A stretch of 64,000 bases of DNA. Source: Cardiocondyla obscurior. Its lineage: Eukaryota > Arthropoda > Insecta > Hymenoptera > Formicidae. The stretch's first letter is position 1; every line of letters starts with the position of its first letter. Positions 1-12,000 of the stretch are shown here, one piece after another. Under the pieces are notes generated by a model. The model did not search any database. It was given only the letters and a program-made list of their open reading frames with translations, and was not told the origin of the DNA. A program made the translations under genes and the position numbers. The stretch lies in contig NC_091886.1 in assembly GCF_019399895.1 (NCBI RefSeq), positions 1-64,000 of the forward strand, in the 5' to 3' direction.

Positions 1-56
1 CCTAACCTAACCTAACCTAACCTGGCCTAACCTGGCCTGGCCTAACCTAACCTAAG
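1..56. repeat. Telomere repeat (CCTAA)n, C-rich strand
   Basis: Four perfect CCTAA units open the window, followed by CCTAA and CCTGG units mixed, then three more CCTAA before AAGCTT. CCTAA is the complement of TTAGG, the telomerase repeat of many insects and other arthropods. The C-rich strand read 5' to 3' at position 1 is what a left chromosome end should look like. Only about nine canonical units are present. Confidence 0.9.
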
Positions 57-3000
57 CTTCCTGGCCTGGCCTGGCCTGGGCCTGGCCTGGCCTGGCCTGG
101 CCTGGCCTGGCCTGGCCTGACCTGGCCTGGCCTGGCCTGGCCTGGCCTGGCCTGGCCTGGCCTGGCCTGGCCTGGCCTGGCCTGGCCTGGCCTGGCCTGG
201 CCTGGCCTGGCCTGGCCTGGCCTGGCCTGGCCTGGCCTGGCCTGGCCTGGCCTGGCCTGGCCTGGCCTGGCCTGGCCTGGCCTGGCCTGGCCTGGCCTGG
301 CCTGGCCTGGCCTGGCCTGGCCTGGCCTGGCCTGGCCTGGCCTGGCCTGGCCTGGCCTGGCCTGGCCTGGCCTGGCCTGGCCTGGCCTGGCCTGGCCTGG
401 CCTGGCCTGGCCTGGCCTGGCCTGGCCTGGCCTGGCCTGGCCTGGCCTGGCCTGGCCTGGCCTGGCCTGGCCTGGCCTGGCCTGGCCTGGCCTGGCTGGC
501 CTGGCCTGGCCTGGCCTGGCCTGGCCTGGCCTGGCCTGGCCTGGGCCTGGCCTGGCCTGGCTGGCCTGGCCTGGCCTGGCCTAACCTGGCCTGGCCTGGC
601 CTGGCCTGCCTGGCCTGGCCTGGCCTGGCCTGGCCTGGCCTGGCCTGGCCTGGCCTGGCCTGGCCTAGCCTGGCTGGCCTGGCCTGGCCTGGCCTGGCCT
701 GGCCTGGCCTGGCCTGGCCTGGCCTGGCCTGGCCTGGCCTGGCCTGGCCTGGCCTGGCCTGGCCTGGCCTGGCCTGGCCTGGCCTGGCCTGGCCTGGCCT
801 GGCCTGGCCTGGCCTGGCCTGGCCTGGCCTGGCCTGGCCTGGCCTGGCCTGGCCTGGCCTGGCCTGGCCTGGCCTGGCCTGGCCTGGCCTGGCCTGGCCT
901 GGCCTGGCCTGGCCTGGCCTGGCCTGGCCTGGCCTGGCCTGGCCTGGCCTGGCCTGGCCTGGCCTGGCCTGGCCTGGCCTGGCCTGGCCTGGCCTGGCCT
1001 GGCCTGGCCTGGCCTGGCCTGGCCTGGCCTGGCCTGGCCTGGCCTGGCCTGGCCTGGCCTGGCCTGGCCTGGCCTGGCCTGGCCTGGCCTGGCCTGGCCT
1101 GGCCTGGCCTGGCCTGGCCTGGCCTGGCCTGGCCTGGCCTGGCCTGGCCTGGCCTGGCCTGGCCTGGCCTGGCCTGGCCTGGCCTGGCCTGGCCTGGCCT
1201 GGCCTGGCCTGGCCTGGCCTGGCCTGGCCTGGCCTGGCCTGGCCTGGCCTGGCCTGGCCTGGCCTGGCCTGGCCTGGCCTGGCCTGGCCTGGCCTGGCCT
1301 GGCCTGGCCTGGCCTGGCCTGGCCTGGCCTGGCCTGGCCTGGCCTGGCCTGGCCTGGCCTGGCCTGCCTGGCCTGGCCTGGCCTGGCCTGGCCTGGCCTG
1401 GCCTGGCCTGGCCTGGCCTGGCCTGGCCTGGCCTGGCCTGGCCTGGCCTGGCCTGGCCTGGCCTGGCCTGGCCTGGCCTGGCCTGGCCTGGCCTGGCCTG
1501 GCCTGGCCTGGCCTGGCCTGGCCTGGCCTGGCCTGGCCTGGCCTGGCCTGGCCTGGCCTGGCCTGGCCTGGCCTGGCCTGGCCTGGCCTGGCCTGGCCTG
1601 GCCTGGCCTGAGCCTGGCCTGGCCTGGCCTGGCCTGGCCTCCTGGCCTGGCCTGGCCTGGCCTGGCCTGGCCTGGCCTGGCCTGGCCTGGCCTGGCCTGG
1701 CCTGGCCTGGCCTGGCCTGGCCTGGCCTGGCCTGGCCTGGCCTGGCCTGGCCTGGCCTGGCCTGGCCTGGCCTGGCCTGGCCTGGCCTGGCCTGGCCTGG
1801 CCTGGCCTGGCCTGGCCTGGCCTGGCCTGGCCTGGCCTGGCCTGGCCTGGCCTGGCCTGGCCTGGCCTGGCCTGGCCTGGCCTGGCCTGGCCTGGCCTGG
1901 CCTGGCCTGGCCTGGCCTGGCCTGGCCTGGCCTGGCCTGGCCTGGCCTGGCCTGGCCTGGCCTGGCCTGGCCTGGCCTGGCCTGGCCTGGCCTGGCCTGG
2001 CCTGGCCTGGCCTGGCCTGGCCTGGCCTGGCCTGGCCTGGCCTGGCCTGGCCTGGCCTGGCCTGGCCTGGCCTGGCCTGGCCTGGCCTGGCCTGGCCTGG
2101 CCTGGCCTGGCCTGGCCTGGCCTGGCCTGGCCTGGCCTGGCCTGGCCTGGCCTGGCCTGGCCTGGCCTGGCCTGGCCTGGCCTGGCCTGGCCTGGCCTGG
2201 CCTGGCCTGGCCTGGCCTGGCCTGGCCTGGCCTGGCCTGGCCTGGCCTGGCCTGGCCTGGCCTGGCCTGGCCTGGCCTGGCCTGGCCTGGCCTGGCCTGG
2301 CCTGGCCTGGCCTGGCCTGGCCTGGCCTGGCCTGGCCTGGCCTGGCCTGGCCTGGCCTGGCCTGGCCTGGCCTGGCCTGGCCTGGCCTGGCCTGGCCTGG
2401 CCTGGCCTGGCCTGGCCTGGCCTGGCCTGGCCTGGCCTGGCCTGGCCTGGCCTGGCCTGGCCTGGCCTGGCCTGGCCTGGCCTGGCCTGGCCTGGCCTGG
2501 CCTGGCCTGGCCTGGCCTGGCCTGGCCTGGCCTGGCCTGGCCTGGCCTGGCCTGGCCTGGCCTGGCCTGGCCTGGCCTGAGCCTGGCCTGGCCCCTGGCC
2601 TGGCCTGGCCTGGCCTGGCCTGGCCTGGCCTGGCCTGGCCTGGCCTGGCCTGGCCTGGCCTGGCCTGGCCTGGCCTGGCCTGGCCTGGCCTGGCCTGGCC
2701 TGGCCTGGCCTGGCCTGGCCTGGCCTGGCCTGGCCTGGCCTGGCCTGGCCTGGCCTGGCCTGGCCTGGCCTGGCCTGGCCTGGCCTGGCCTGGCCTGGCC
2801 TGGCCTGGCCTGGCCTGGCCTGGCCTGGCCTGGCCTGGCCTGGCCTGGCCTGGCCTGGCCTGGCCTGGCCTGGCCTGGCCTGGCCTGGCCTGGCCTGGCC
2901 TGGCCTGGCCTGGCCTGGCCTGGCCTGGCCTGGCCTGGCCTGGCCTGGCCTGGCCTGGCCTGGCCTGGCCTGGCCTGGCCTGGCCTGGCCTGGCCTGGCC

Positions 3001-6000
3001 TGGCCTGGCCTGGCCTGGCCTGGCCTGGCCTGGCCTGGCCTGGCCTGGCCTGGCCTGGCCTGGCCTGGCCTGGCCTGGCCTGGCCTGGCCTGGCCTGGCC
3101 TGGCCTGGCCTGGCCTGGCCTGGCCTGGCCTGGCCTGGCCTGGCCTGGCCTGGCCTGGCCTGGCCTGGCCTGGCCTGGCCTGGCCTGGCCTGGCCTGGCC
3201 TGGCCTGGCCTGGCCTGGCCTGGCCTGGCCTGGCCTGGCCTGGCCTGGCCTGGCCTGGCCTGGCCTGGCCTGGCCTGGCCTGGCCTGGCCTGGCCTGGCC
3301 TGGCCTGGCCTGGCCTGGCCTGGCCTGGCCTGGCCTGGCCTGGCCTGGCCTGGCCTGGCCTGGCCTGGCCTGGCCTGGCCTGGCCTGGCCTGGCCTGGCC
3401 TGGCCTGGCCTGGCCTGGCCTGGCCTGGCCTGGCCTGGCCTGGCCTGGCCTGGCCTGGCCTGGCCTGGCCTGGCCTGGCCTGGCCTGGCCTGGCCTGGCC
3501 TGGCCTGGCCTGGCCTGGCCTGGCCTGGCCTGGCCTGGCCTGGCCTGGCCTGGCCTGGCCTGGCCTGGCCTGGCCTGGCCTGGCCTGGCCTGGCCTGGCC
3601 TGGCCTGGCCTGGCCTGGCCTGGCCTGGCCTGGCCTGGCCTGGCCTGGCCTGGCCTGGCCTGGCCTGGCCTGGCCTGGCCTGGCCTGGCCTGGCCTGGCC
3701 TGGCCTGGCCTGGCCTGGCCTGGCCTGGCCTGGCCTGGCCTGGCCTGGCCTGGCCTGGCCTGGCCTGGCCTGGCCTGGCCTGGCCTGGCCTGGCCTGGCC
3801 TGGCCTGGCCTGGCCTGGCCTGGCCTGGCCTGGCCTGGCCTGGCCTGGCCTGGCCTGGCCTGGCCTGGCCTGGCCTGGCCTGGCCTGGCCTGGCCTGGCC
3901 TGGCCTGGCCTGGCCTGGCCTGGCCTGGCCTGGCCTGGCCTGGCCTGGCCTGGCCTGGCCTGGCCTGGCCTGGCCTGGCCTGGCCTGGCCTGGCCTGGCC
4001 TGGCCTGGCCTGGCCTGGCCTGGCCTGGCCTGGCCTGGCCTGGCCTGGCCTGGCCTGGCCTGGCCTGGCCTGGCCTGGCCTGGCCTGGCCTGGCCTGGCC
4101 TGGCCTGGCCTGGCCTGGCCTGGCCTGGCCTGGCCTGGCCTGGCCTGGCCTGGCCTGGCCTGGCCTGGCCTGGCCTGGCCTGGCCTGGCCTGGCCTGGCC
4201 TGGCCTGGCCTGGCCTGGCCTGGCCTGGCCTGGCCTGGCCTGGCCTGGCCTGGCCTGGCCTGGCCTGGCCTGGCCTGGCCTGGCCTGGCCTGGCCTGGCC
4301 TGGCCTGGCCTGGCCTGGCCTGGCCTGGCCTGGCCTGGCCTGGCCTGGCCTGGCCTGGCCTGGCCTGGCCTGGCCTGGCCTGGCCTGGCCTGGCCTGGCC
4401 TGGCCTGGCCTGGCCTGGCCTGGCCTGGCCTGGCCTGGCCTGGCCTGGCCTGGCCTGGCCTGGCCTGGCCTGGCCTGGCCTGGCCTGGCCTGGCCTGGCC
4501 TGGCCTGGCCTGGCCTGGCCTGGCCTGGCCTGGCCTGGCCTGGCCTGGCCTGGCCTGGCCTGGCCTGGCCTGGCCTGGCCTGGCCTGGCCTGGCCTGGCC
4601 TGGCCTGGCCTGGCCTGGCCTGGCCTGGCCTGGCCTGGCCTGGCCTGGCCTGGCCTGGCCTGGCCTGGCCTGGCCTGGCCTGGCCTGGCCTGGCCTGGCC
4701 TGGCCTGGCCTGGCCTGGCCTGGCCTGGCCTGGCCTGGCCTGGCCTGGCCTGGCCTGGCCTGGCCTGGCCTGGCCTGGCCTGGCCTGGCCTGGCCTGGCC
4801 TGGCCTGGCCTGGCCTGGCCTGGCCTGGCCTGGCCTGGCCTGGCCTGGCCTGGCCTGGCCTGGCCTGGCCTGGCCTGGCCTGGCCTGGCCTGGCCTGGCC
4901 TGGCCTGGCCTGGCCTGGCCTGGCCTGGCCTGGCCTGGCCTGGCCTGGCCTGGCCTGGCCTGGCCTGGCCTGGCCTGGCCTGGCCTGGCCTGGCCTGGCC
5001 TGGCCTGGCCTGGCCTGGCCTGGCCTGGCCTGGCCTGGCCTGGCCTGGCCTGGCCTGGCCTGGCCTGGCCTGGCCTGGCCTGGCCTGGCCTGGCCTGGCC
5101 TGGCCTGGCCTGGCCTGGCCTGGCCTGGCCTGGCCTGGCCTGGCCTGGCCTGGCCTGGCCTGGCCTGGCCTGGCCTGGCCTGGCCTGGCCTGGCCTGGCC
5201 TGGCCTGGCCTGGCCTGGCCTGGCCTGGCCTGGCCTGGCCTGGCCTGGCCTGGCCTGGCCTGGCCTGGCCTGGCCTGGCCTGGCCTGGCCTGGCCTGGCC
5301 TGGCCTGGCCTGGCCTGGCCTGGCCTGGCCTGGCCTGGCCTGGCCTGGCCTGGCCTGGCCTGGCCTGGCCTGGCCTGGCCTGGCCTGGCCTGGCCTGGCC
5401 TGGCCTGGCCTGGCCTGGCCTGGCCTGGCCTGGCCTGGCCTGGCCTGGCCTGGCCTGGCCTGGCCTGGCCTGGCCTGGCCTGGCCTGGCCTGGCCTGGCC
5501 TGGCCTGGCCTGGCCTGGCCTGGCCTGGCCTGGCCTGGCCTGGCCTGGCCTGGCCTGGCCTGGCCTGGCCTGGCCTGGCCTGGCCTGGCCTGGCCTGGCC
5601 TGGCCTGGCCTGGCCTGGCCTGGCCTGGCCTGGCCTGGCCTGGCCTGGCCTGGCCTGGCCTGGCCTGGCCTGGCCTGGCCTGGCCTGGCCTGGCCTGGCC
5701 TGGCCTGGCCTGGCCTGGCCTGGCCTGGCCTGGCCTGGCCTGGCCTGGCCTGGCCTGGCCTGGCCTGGCCTGGCCTGGCCTGGCCTGGCCTGGCCTGGCC
5801 TGGCCTGGCCTGGCCTGGCCTGGCCTGGCCTGGCCTGGCCTGGCCTGGCCTGGCCTGGCCTGGCCTGGCCTGGCCTGGCCTGGCCTGGCCTGGCCTGGCC
5901 TGGCCTGGCCTGGCCTGGCCTGGCCTGGCCTGGCCTGGCCTGGCCTGGCCTGGCCTGGCCTGGCCTGGCCTGGCCTGGCCTGGCCTGGCCTGGCCTGGCC

Positions 6001-9000
6001 TGGCCTGGCCTGGCCTGGCCTGGCCTGGCCTGGCCTGGCCTGGCCTGGCCTGGCCTGGCCTGGCCTGGCCTGGCCTGGCCTGGCCTGGCCTGGCCTGGCC
6101 TGGCCTGGCCTGGCCTGGCCTGGCCTGGCCTGGCCTGGCCTGGCCTGGCCTGGCCTGGCCTGGCCTGGCCTGGCCTGGCCTGGCCTGGCCTGGCCTGGCC
6201 TGGCCTGGCCTGGCCTGGCCTGGCCTGGCCTGGCCTGGCCTGGCCTGGCCTGGCCTGGCCTGGCCTGGCCTGGCCTGGCCTGGCCTGGCCTGGCCTGGCC
6301 TGGCCTGGCCTGGCCTGGCCTGGCCTGGCCTGGCCTGGCCTGGCCTGGCCTGGCCTGGCCTGGCCTGGCCTGGCCTGGCCTGGCCTGGCCTGGCCTGGCC
6401 TGGCCTGGCCTGGCCTGGCCTGGCCTGGCCTGGCCTGGCCTGGCCTGGCCTGGCCTGGCCTGGCCTGGCCTGGCCTGGCCTGGCCTGGCCTGGCCTGGCC
6501 TGGCCTGGCCTGGCCTGGCCTGGCCTGGCCTGGCCTGGCCTGGCCTGGCCTGGCCTGGCCTGGCCTGGCCTGGCCTGGCCTGGCCTGGCCTGGCCTGGCC
6601 TGGCCTGGCCTGGCCTGGCCTGGCCTGGCCTGGCCTGGCCTGGCCTGGCCTGGCCTGGCCTGGCCTGGCCTGGCCTGGCCTGGCCTGGCCTGGCCTGGCC
6701 TGGCCTGGCCTGGCCTGGCCTGGCCTGGCCTGGCCTGGCCTGGCCTGGCCTGGCCTGGCCTGGCCTGGCCTGGCCTGGCCTGGCCTGGCCTGGCCTGGCC
6801 TGGCCTGGCCTGGCCTGGCCTGGCCTGGCCTGGCCTGGCCTGGCCTGGCCTGGCCTGGCCTGGCCTGGCCTGGCCTGGCCTGGCCTGGCCTGGCCTGGCC
6901 TGGCCTGGCCTGGCCTGGCCTGGCCTGGCCTGGCCTGGCCTGGCCTGGCCTGGCCTGGCCTGGCCTGGCCTGGCCTGGCCTGGCCTGGCCTGGCCTGGCC
7001 TGGCCTGGCCTGGCCTGGCCTGGCCTGGCCTGGCCTGGCCTGGCCTGGCCTGGCCTGGCCTGGCCTGGCCTGGCCTGGCCTGGCCTGGCCTGGCCTGGCC
7101 TGGCCTGGCCTGGCCTGGCCTGGCCTGGCCTGGCCTGGCCTGGCCTGGCCTGGCCTGGCCTGGCCTGGCCTGGCCTGGCCTGGCCTGGCCTGGCCTGGCC
7201 TGGCCTGGCCTGGCCTGGCCTGGCCTGGCCTGGCCTGGCCTGGCCTGGCCTGGCCTGGCCTGGCCTGGCCTGGCCTGGCCTGGCCTGGCCTGGCCTGGCC
7301 TGGCCTGGCCTGGCCTGGCCTGGCCTGGCCTGGCCTGGCCTGGCCTGGCCTGGCCTGGCCTGGCCTGGCCTGGCCTGGCCTGGCCTGGCCTGGCCTGGCC
7401 TGGCCTGGCCTGGCCTGGCCTGGCCTGGCCTGGCCTGGCCTGGCCTGGCCTGGCCTGGCCTGGCCTGGCCTGGCCTGGCCTGGCCTGGCCTGGCCTGGCC
7501 TGGCCTGGCCTGGCCTGGCCTGGCCTGGCCTGGCCTGGCCTGGCCTGGCCTGGCCTGGCCTGGCCTGGCCTGGCCTGGCCTGGCCTGGCCTGGCCTGGCC
7601 TGGCCTGGCCTGGCCTGGCCTGGCCTGGCCTGGCCTGGCCTGGCCTGGCCTGGCCTGGCCTGGCCTGGCCTGGCCTGGCCTGGCCTGGCCTGGCCTGGCC
7701 TGGCCTGGCCTGGCCTGGCCTGGCCTGGCCTGGCCTGGCCTGGCCTGGCCTGGCCTGGCCTGGCCTGGCCTGGCCTGGCCTGGCCTGGCCTGGCCTGGCC
7801 TGGCCTGGCCTGGCCTGGCCTGGCCTGGCCTGGCCTGGCCTGGCCTGGCCTGGCCTGGCCTGGCCTGGCCTGGCCTGGCCTGGCCTGGCCTGGCCTGGCC
7901 TGGCCTGGCCTGGCCTGGCCTGGCCTGGCCTGGCCTGGCCTGGCCTGGCCTGGCCTGGCCTGGCCTGGCCTGGCCTGGCCTGGCCTGGCCTGGCCTGGCC
8001 TGGCCTGGCCTGGCCTGGCCTGGCCTGGCCTGGCCTGGCCTGGCCTGGCCTGGCCTGGCCTGGCCTGGCCTGGCCTGGCCTGGCCTGGCCTGGCCTGGCC
8101 TGGCCTGGCCTGGCCTGGCCTGGCCTGGCCTGGCCTGGCCTGGCCTGGCCTGGCCTGGCCTGGCCTGGCCTGGCCTGGCCTGGCCTGGCCTGGCCTGGCC
8201 TGGCCTGGCCTGGCCTGGCCTGGCCTGGCCTGGCCTGGCCTGGCCTGGCCTGGCCTGGCCTGGCCTGGCCTGGCCTGGCCTGGCCTGGCCTGGCCTGGCC
8301 TGGCCTGGCCTGGCCTGGCCTGGCCTGGCCTGGCCTGGCCTGGCCTGGCCTGGCCTGGCCTGGCCTGGCCTGGCCTGGCCTGGCCTGGCCTGGCCTGGCC
8401 TGGCCTGGCCTGGCCTGGCCTGGCCTGGCCTGGCCTGGCCTGGCCTGGCCTGGCCTGGCCTGGCCTGGCCTGGCCTGGCCTGGCCTGGCCTGGCCTGGCC
8501 TGGCCTGGCCTGGCCTGGCCTGGCCTGGCCTGGCCTGGCCTGGCCTGGCCTGGCCTGGCCTGGCCTGGCCTGGCCTGGCCTGGCCTGGCCTGGCCTGGCC
8601 TGGCCTGGCCTGGCCTGGCCTGGCCTGGCCTGGCCTGGCCTGGCCTGGCCTGGCCTGGCCTGGCCTGGCCTGGCCTGGCCTGGCCTGGCCTGGCCTGGCC
8701 TGGCCTGGCCTGGCCTGGCCTGGCCTGGCCTGGCCTGGCCTGGCCTGGCCTGGCCTGGCCTGGCCTGGCCTGGCCTGGCCTGGCCTGGCCTGGCCTGGCC
8801 TGGCCTGGCCTGGCCTGGCCTGGCCTGGCCTGGCCTGGCCTGGCCTGGCCTGGCCTGGCCTGGCCTGGCCTGGCCTGGCCTGGCCTGGCCTGGCCTGGCC
8901 TGGCCTGGCCTGGCCTGGCCTGGCCTGGCCTGGCCTGGCCTGGCCTGGCCTGGCCTGGCCTGGCCTGGCCTGGCCTGGCCTGGCCTGGCCTGGCCTGGCC

Positions 9001-12000
9001 TGGCCTGGCCTGGCCTGGCCTGGCCTGGCCTGGCCTGGCCTGGCCTGGCCTGGCCTGGCCTGGCCTGGCCTGGCCTGGCCTGGCCTGGCCTGGCCTGGCC
9101 TGGCCTGGCCTGGCCTGGCCTGGCCTGGCCTGGCCTGGCCTGGCCTGGCCTGGCCTGGCCTGGCCTGGCCTGGCCTGGCCTGGCCTGGCCTGGCCTGGCC
9201 TGGCCTGGCCTGGCCTGGCCTGGCCTGGCCTGGCCTGGCCTGGCCTGGCCTGGCCTGGCCTGGCCTGGCCTGGCCTGGCCTGGCCTGGCCTGGCCTGGCC
9301 TGGCCTGGCCTGGCCTGGCCTGGCCTGGCCTGGCCTGGCCTGGCCTGGCCTGGCCTGGCCTGGCCTGGCCTGGCCTGGCCTGGCCTGGCCTGGCCTGGCC
9401 TGGCCTGGCCTGGCCTGGCCTGGCCTGGCCTGGCCTGGCCTGGCCTGGCCTGGCCTGGCCTGGCCTGGCCTGGCCTGGCCTGGCCTGGCCTGGCCTGGCC
9501 TGGCCTGGCCTGGCCTGGCCTGGCCTGGCCTGGCCTGGCCTGGCCTGGCCTGGCCTGGCCTGGCCTGGCCTGGCCTGGCCTGGCCTGGCCTGGCCTGGCC
9601 TGGCCTGGCCTGGCCTGGCCTGGCCTGGCCTGGCCTGGCCTGGCCTGGCCTGGCCTGGCCTGGCCTGGCCTGGCCTGGCCTGGCCTGGCCTGGCCTGGCC
9701 TGGCCTGGCCTGGCCTGGCCTGGCCTGGCCTGGCCTGGCCTGGCCTGGCCTGGCCTGGCCTGGCCTGGCCTGGCCTGGCCTGGCCTGGCCTGGCCTGGCC
9801 TGGCCTGGCCTGGCCTGGCCTGGCCTGGCCTGGCCTGGCCTGGCCTGGCCTGGCCTGGCCTGGCCTGGCCTGGCCTGGCCTGGCCTGGCCTGGCCTGGCC
9901 TGGCCTGGCCTGGCCTGGCCTGGCCTGGCCTGGCCTGGCCTGGCCTGGCCTGGCCTGGCCTGGCCTGGCCTGGCCTGGCCTGGCCTGGCCTGGCCTGGCC
10001 TGGCCTGGCCTGGCCTGGCCTGGCCTGGCCTGGCCTGGCCTGGCCTGGCCTGGCCTGGCCTGGCCTGGCCTGGCCTGGCCTGGCCTGGCCTGGCCTGGCC
10101 TGGCCTGGCCTGGCCTGGCCTGGCCTGGCCTGGCCTGGCCTGGCCTGGCCTGGCCTGGCCTGGCCTGGCCTGGCCTGGCCTGGCCTGGCCTGGCCTGGCC
10201 TGGCCTGGCCTGGCCTGGCCTGGCCTGGCCTGGCCTGGCCTGGCCTGGCCTGGCCTGGCCTGGCCTGGCCTGGCCTGGCCTGGCCTGGCCTGGCCTGGCC
10301 TGGCCTGGCCTGGCCTGGCCTGGCCTGGCCTGGCCTGGCCTGGCCTGGCCTGGCCTGGCCTGGCCTGGCCTGGCCTGGCCTGGCCTGGCCTGGCCTGGCC
10401 TGGCCTGGCCTGGCCTGGCCTGGCCTGGCCTGGCCTGGCCTGGCCTGGCCTGGCCTGGCCTGGCCTGGCCTGGCCTGGCCTGGCCTGGCCTGGCCTGGCC
10501 TGGCCTGGCCTGGCCTGGCCTGGCCTGGCCTGGCCTGGCCTGGCCTGGCCTGGCCTGGCCTGGCCTGGCCTGGCCTGGCCTGGCCTGGCCTGGCCTGGCC
10601 TGGCCTGGCCTGGCCTGGCCTGGCCTGGCCTGGCCTGGCCTGGCCTGGCCTGGCCTGGCCTGGCCTGGCCTGGCCTGGCCTGGCCTGGCCTGGCCTGGCC
10701 TGGCCTGGCCTGGCCTGGCCTGGCCTGGCCTGGCCTGGCCTGGCCTGGCCTGGCCTGGCCTGGCCTGGCCTGGCCTGGCCTGGCCTGGCCTGGCCTGGCC
10801 TGGCCTGGCCTGGCCTGGCCTGGCCTGGCCTGGCCTGGCCTGGCCTGGCCTGGCCTGGCCTGGCCTGGCCTGGCCTGGCCTGGCCTGGCCTGGCCTGGCC
10901 TGGCCTGGCCTGGCCTGGCCTGGCCTGGCCTGGCCTGGCCTGGCCTGGCCTGGCCTGGCCTGGCCTGGCCTGGCCTGGCCTGGCCTGGCCTGGCCTGGCC
11001 TGGCCTGGCCTGGCCTGGCCTGGCCTGGCCTGGCCTGGCCTGGCCTGGCCTGGCCTGGCCTGGCCTGGCCTGGCCTGGCCTGGCCTGGCCTGGCCTGGCC
11101 TGGCCTGGCCTGGCCTGGCCTGGCCTGGCCTGGCCTGGCCTGGCCTGGCCTGGCCTGGCCTGGCCTGGCCTGGCCTGGCCTGGCCTGGCCTGGCCTGGCC
11201 TGGCCTGGCCTGGCCTGGCCTGGCCTGGCCTGGCCTGGCCTGGCCTGGCCTGGCCTGGCCTGGCCTGGCCTGGCCTGGCCTGGCCTGGCCTGGCCTGGCC
11301 TGGCCTGGCCTGGCCTGGCCTGGCCTGGCCTGGCCTGGCCTGGCCTGGCCTGGCCTGGCCTGGCCTGGCCTGGCCTGGCCTGGCCTGGCCTGGCCTGGCC
11401 TGGCCTGGCCTGGCCTGGCCTGGCCTGGCCTGGCCTGGCCTGGCCTGGCCTGGCCTGGCCTGGCCTGGCCTGGCCTGGCCTGGCCTGGCCTGGCCTGGCC
11501 TGGCCTGGCCTGGCCTGGCCTGGCCTGGCCTGGCCTGGCCTGGCCTGGCCTGGCCTGGCCTGGCCTGGCCTGGCCTGGCCTGGCCTGGCCTGGCCTGGCC
11601 TGGCCTGGCCTGGCCTGGCCTGGCCTGGCCTGGCCTGGCCTGGCCTGGCCTGGCCTGGCCTGGCCTGGCCTGGCCTGGCCTGGCCTGGCCTGGCCTGGCC
11701 TGGCCTGGCCTGGCCTGGCCTGGCCTGGCCTGGCCTGGCCTGGCCTGGCCTGGCCTGGCCTGGCCTGGCCTGGCCTGGCCTGGCCTGGCCTGGCCTGGCC
11801 TGGCCTGGCCTGGCCTGGCCTGGCCTGGCCTGGCCTGGCCTGGCCTGGCCTGGCCTGGCCTGGCCTGGCCTGGCCTGGCCTGGCCTGGCCTGGCCTGGCC
11901 TGGCCTGGCCTGGCCTGGCCTGGCCTGGCCTGGCCTGGCCTGGCCTGGCCTGGCCTGGCCTGGCCTGGCCTGGCCTGGCCTGGCCTGGCCTGGCCTGGCC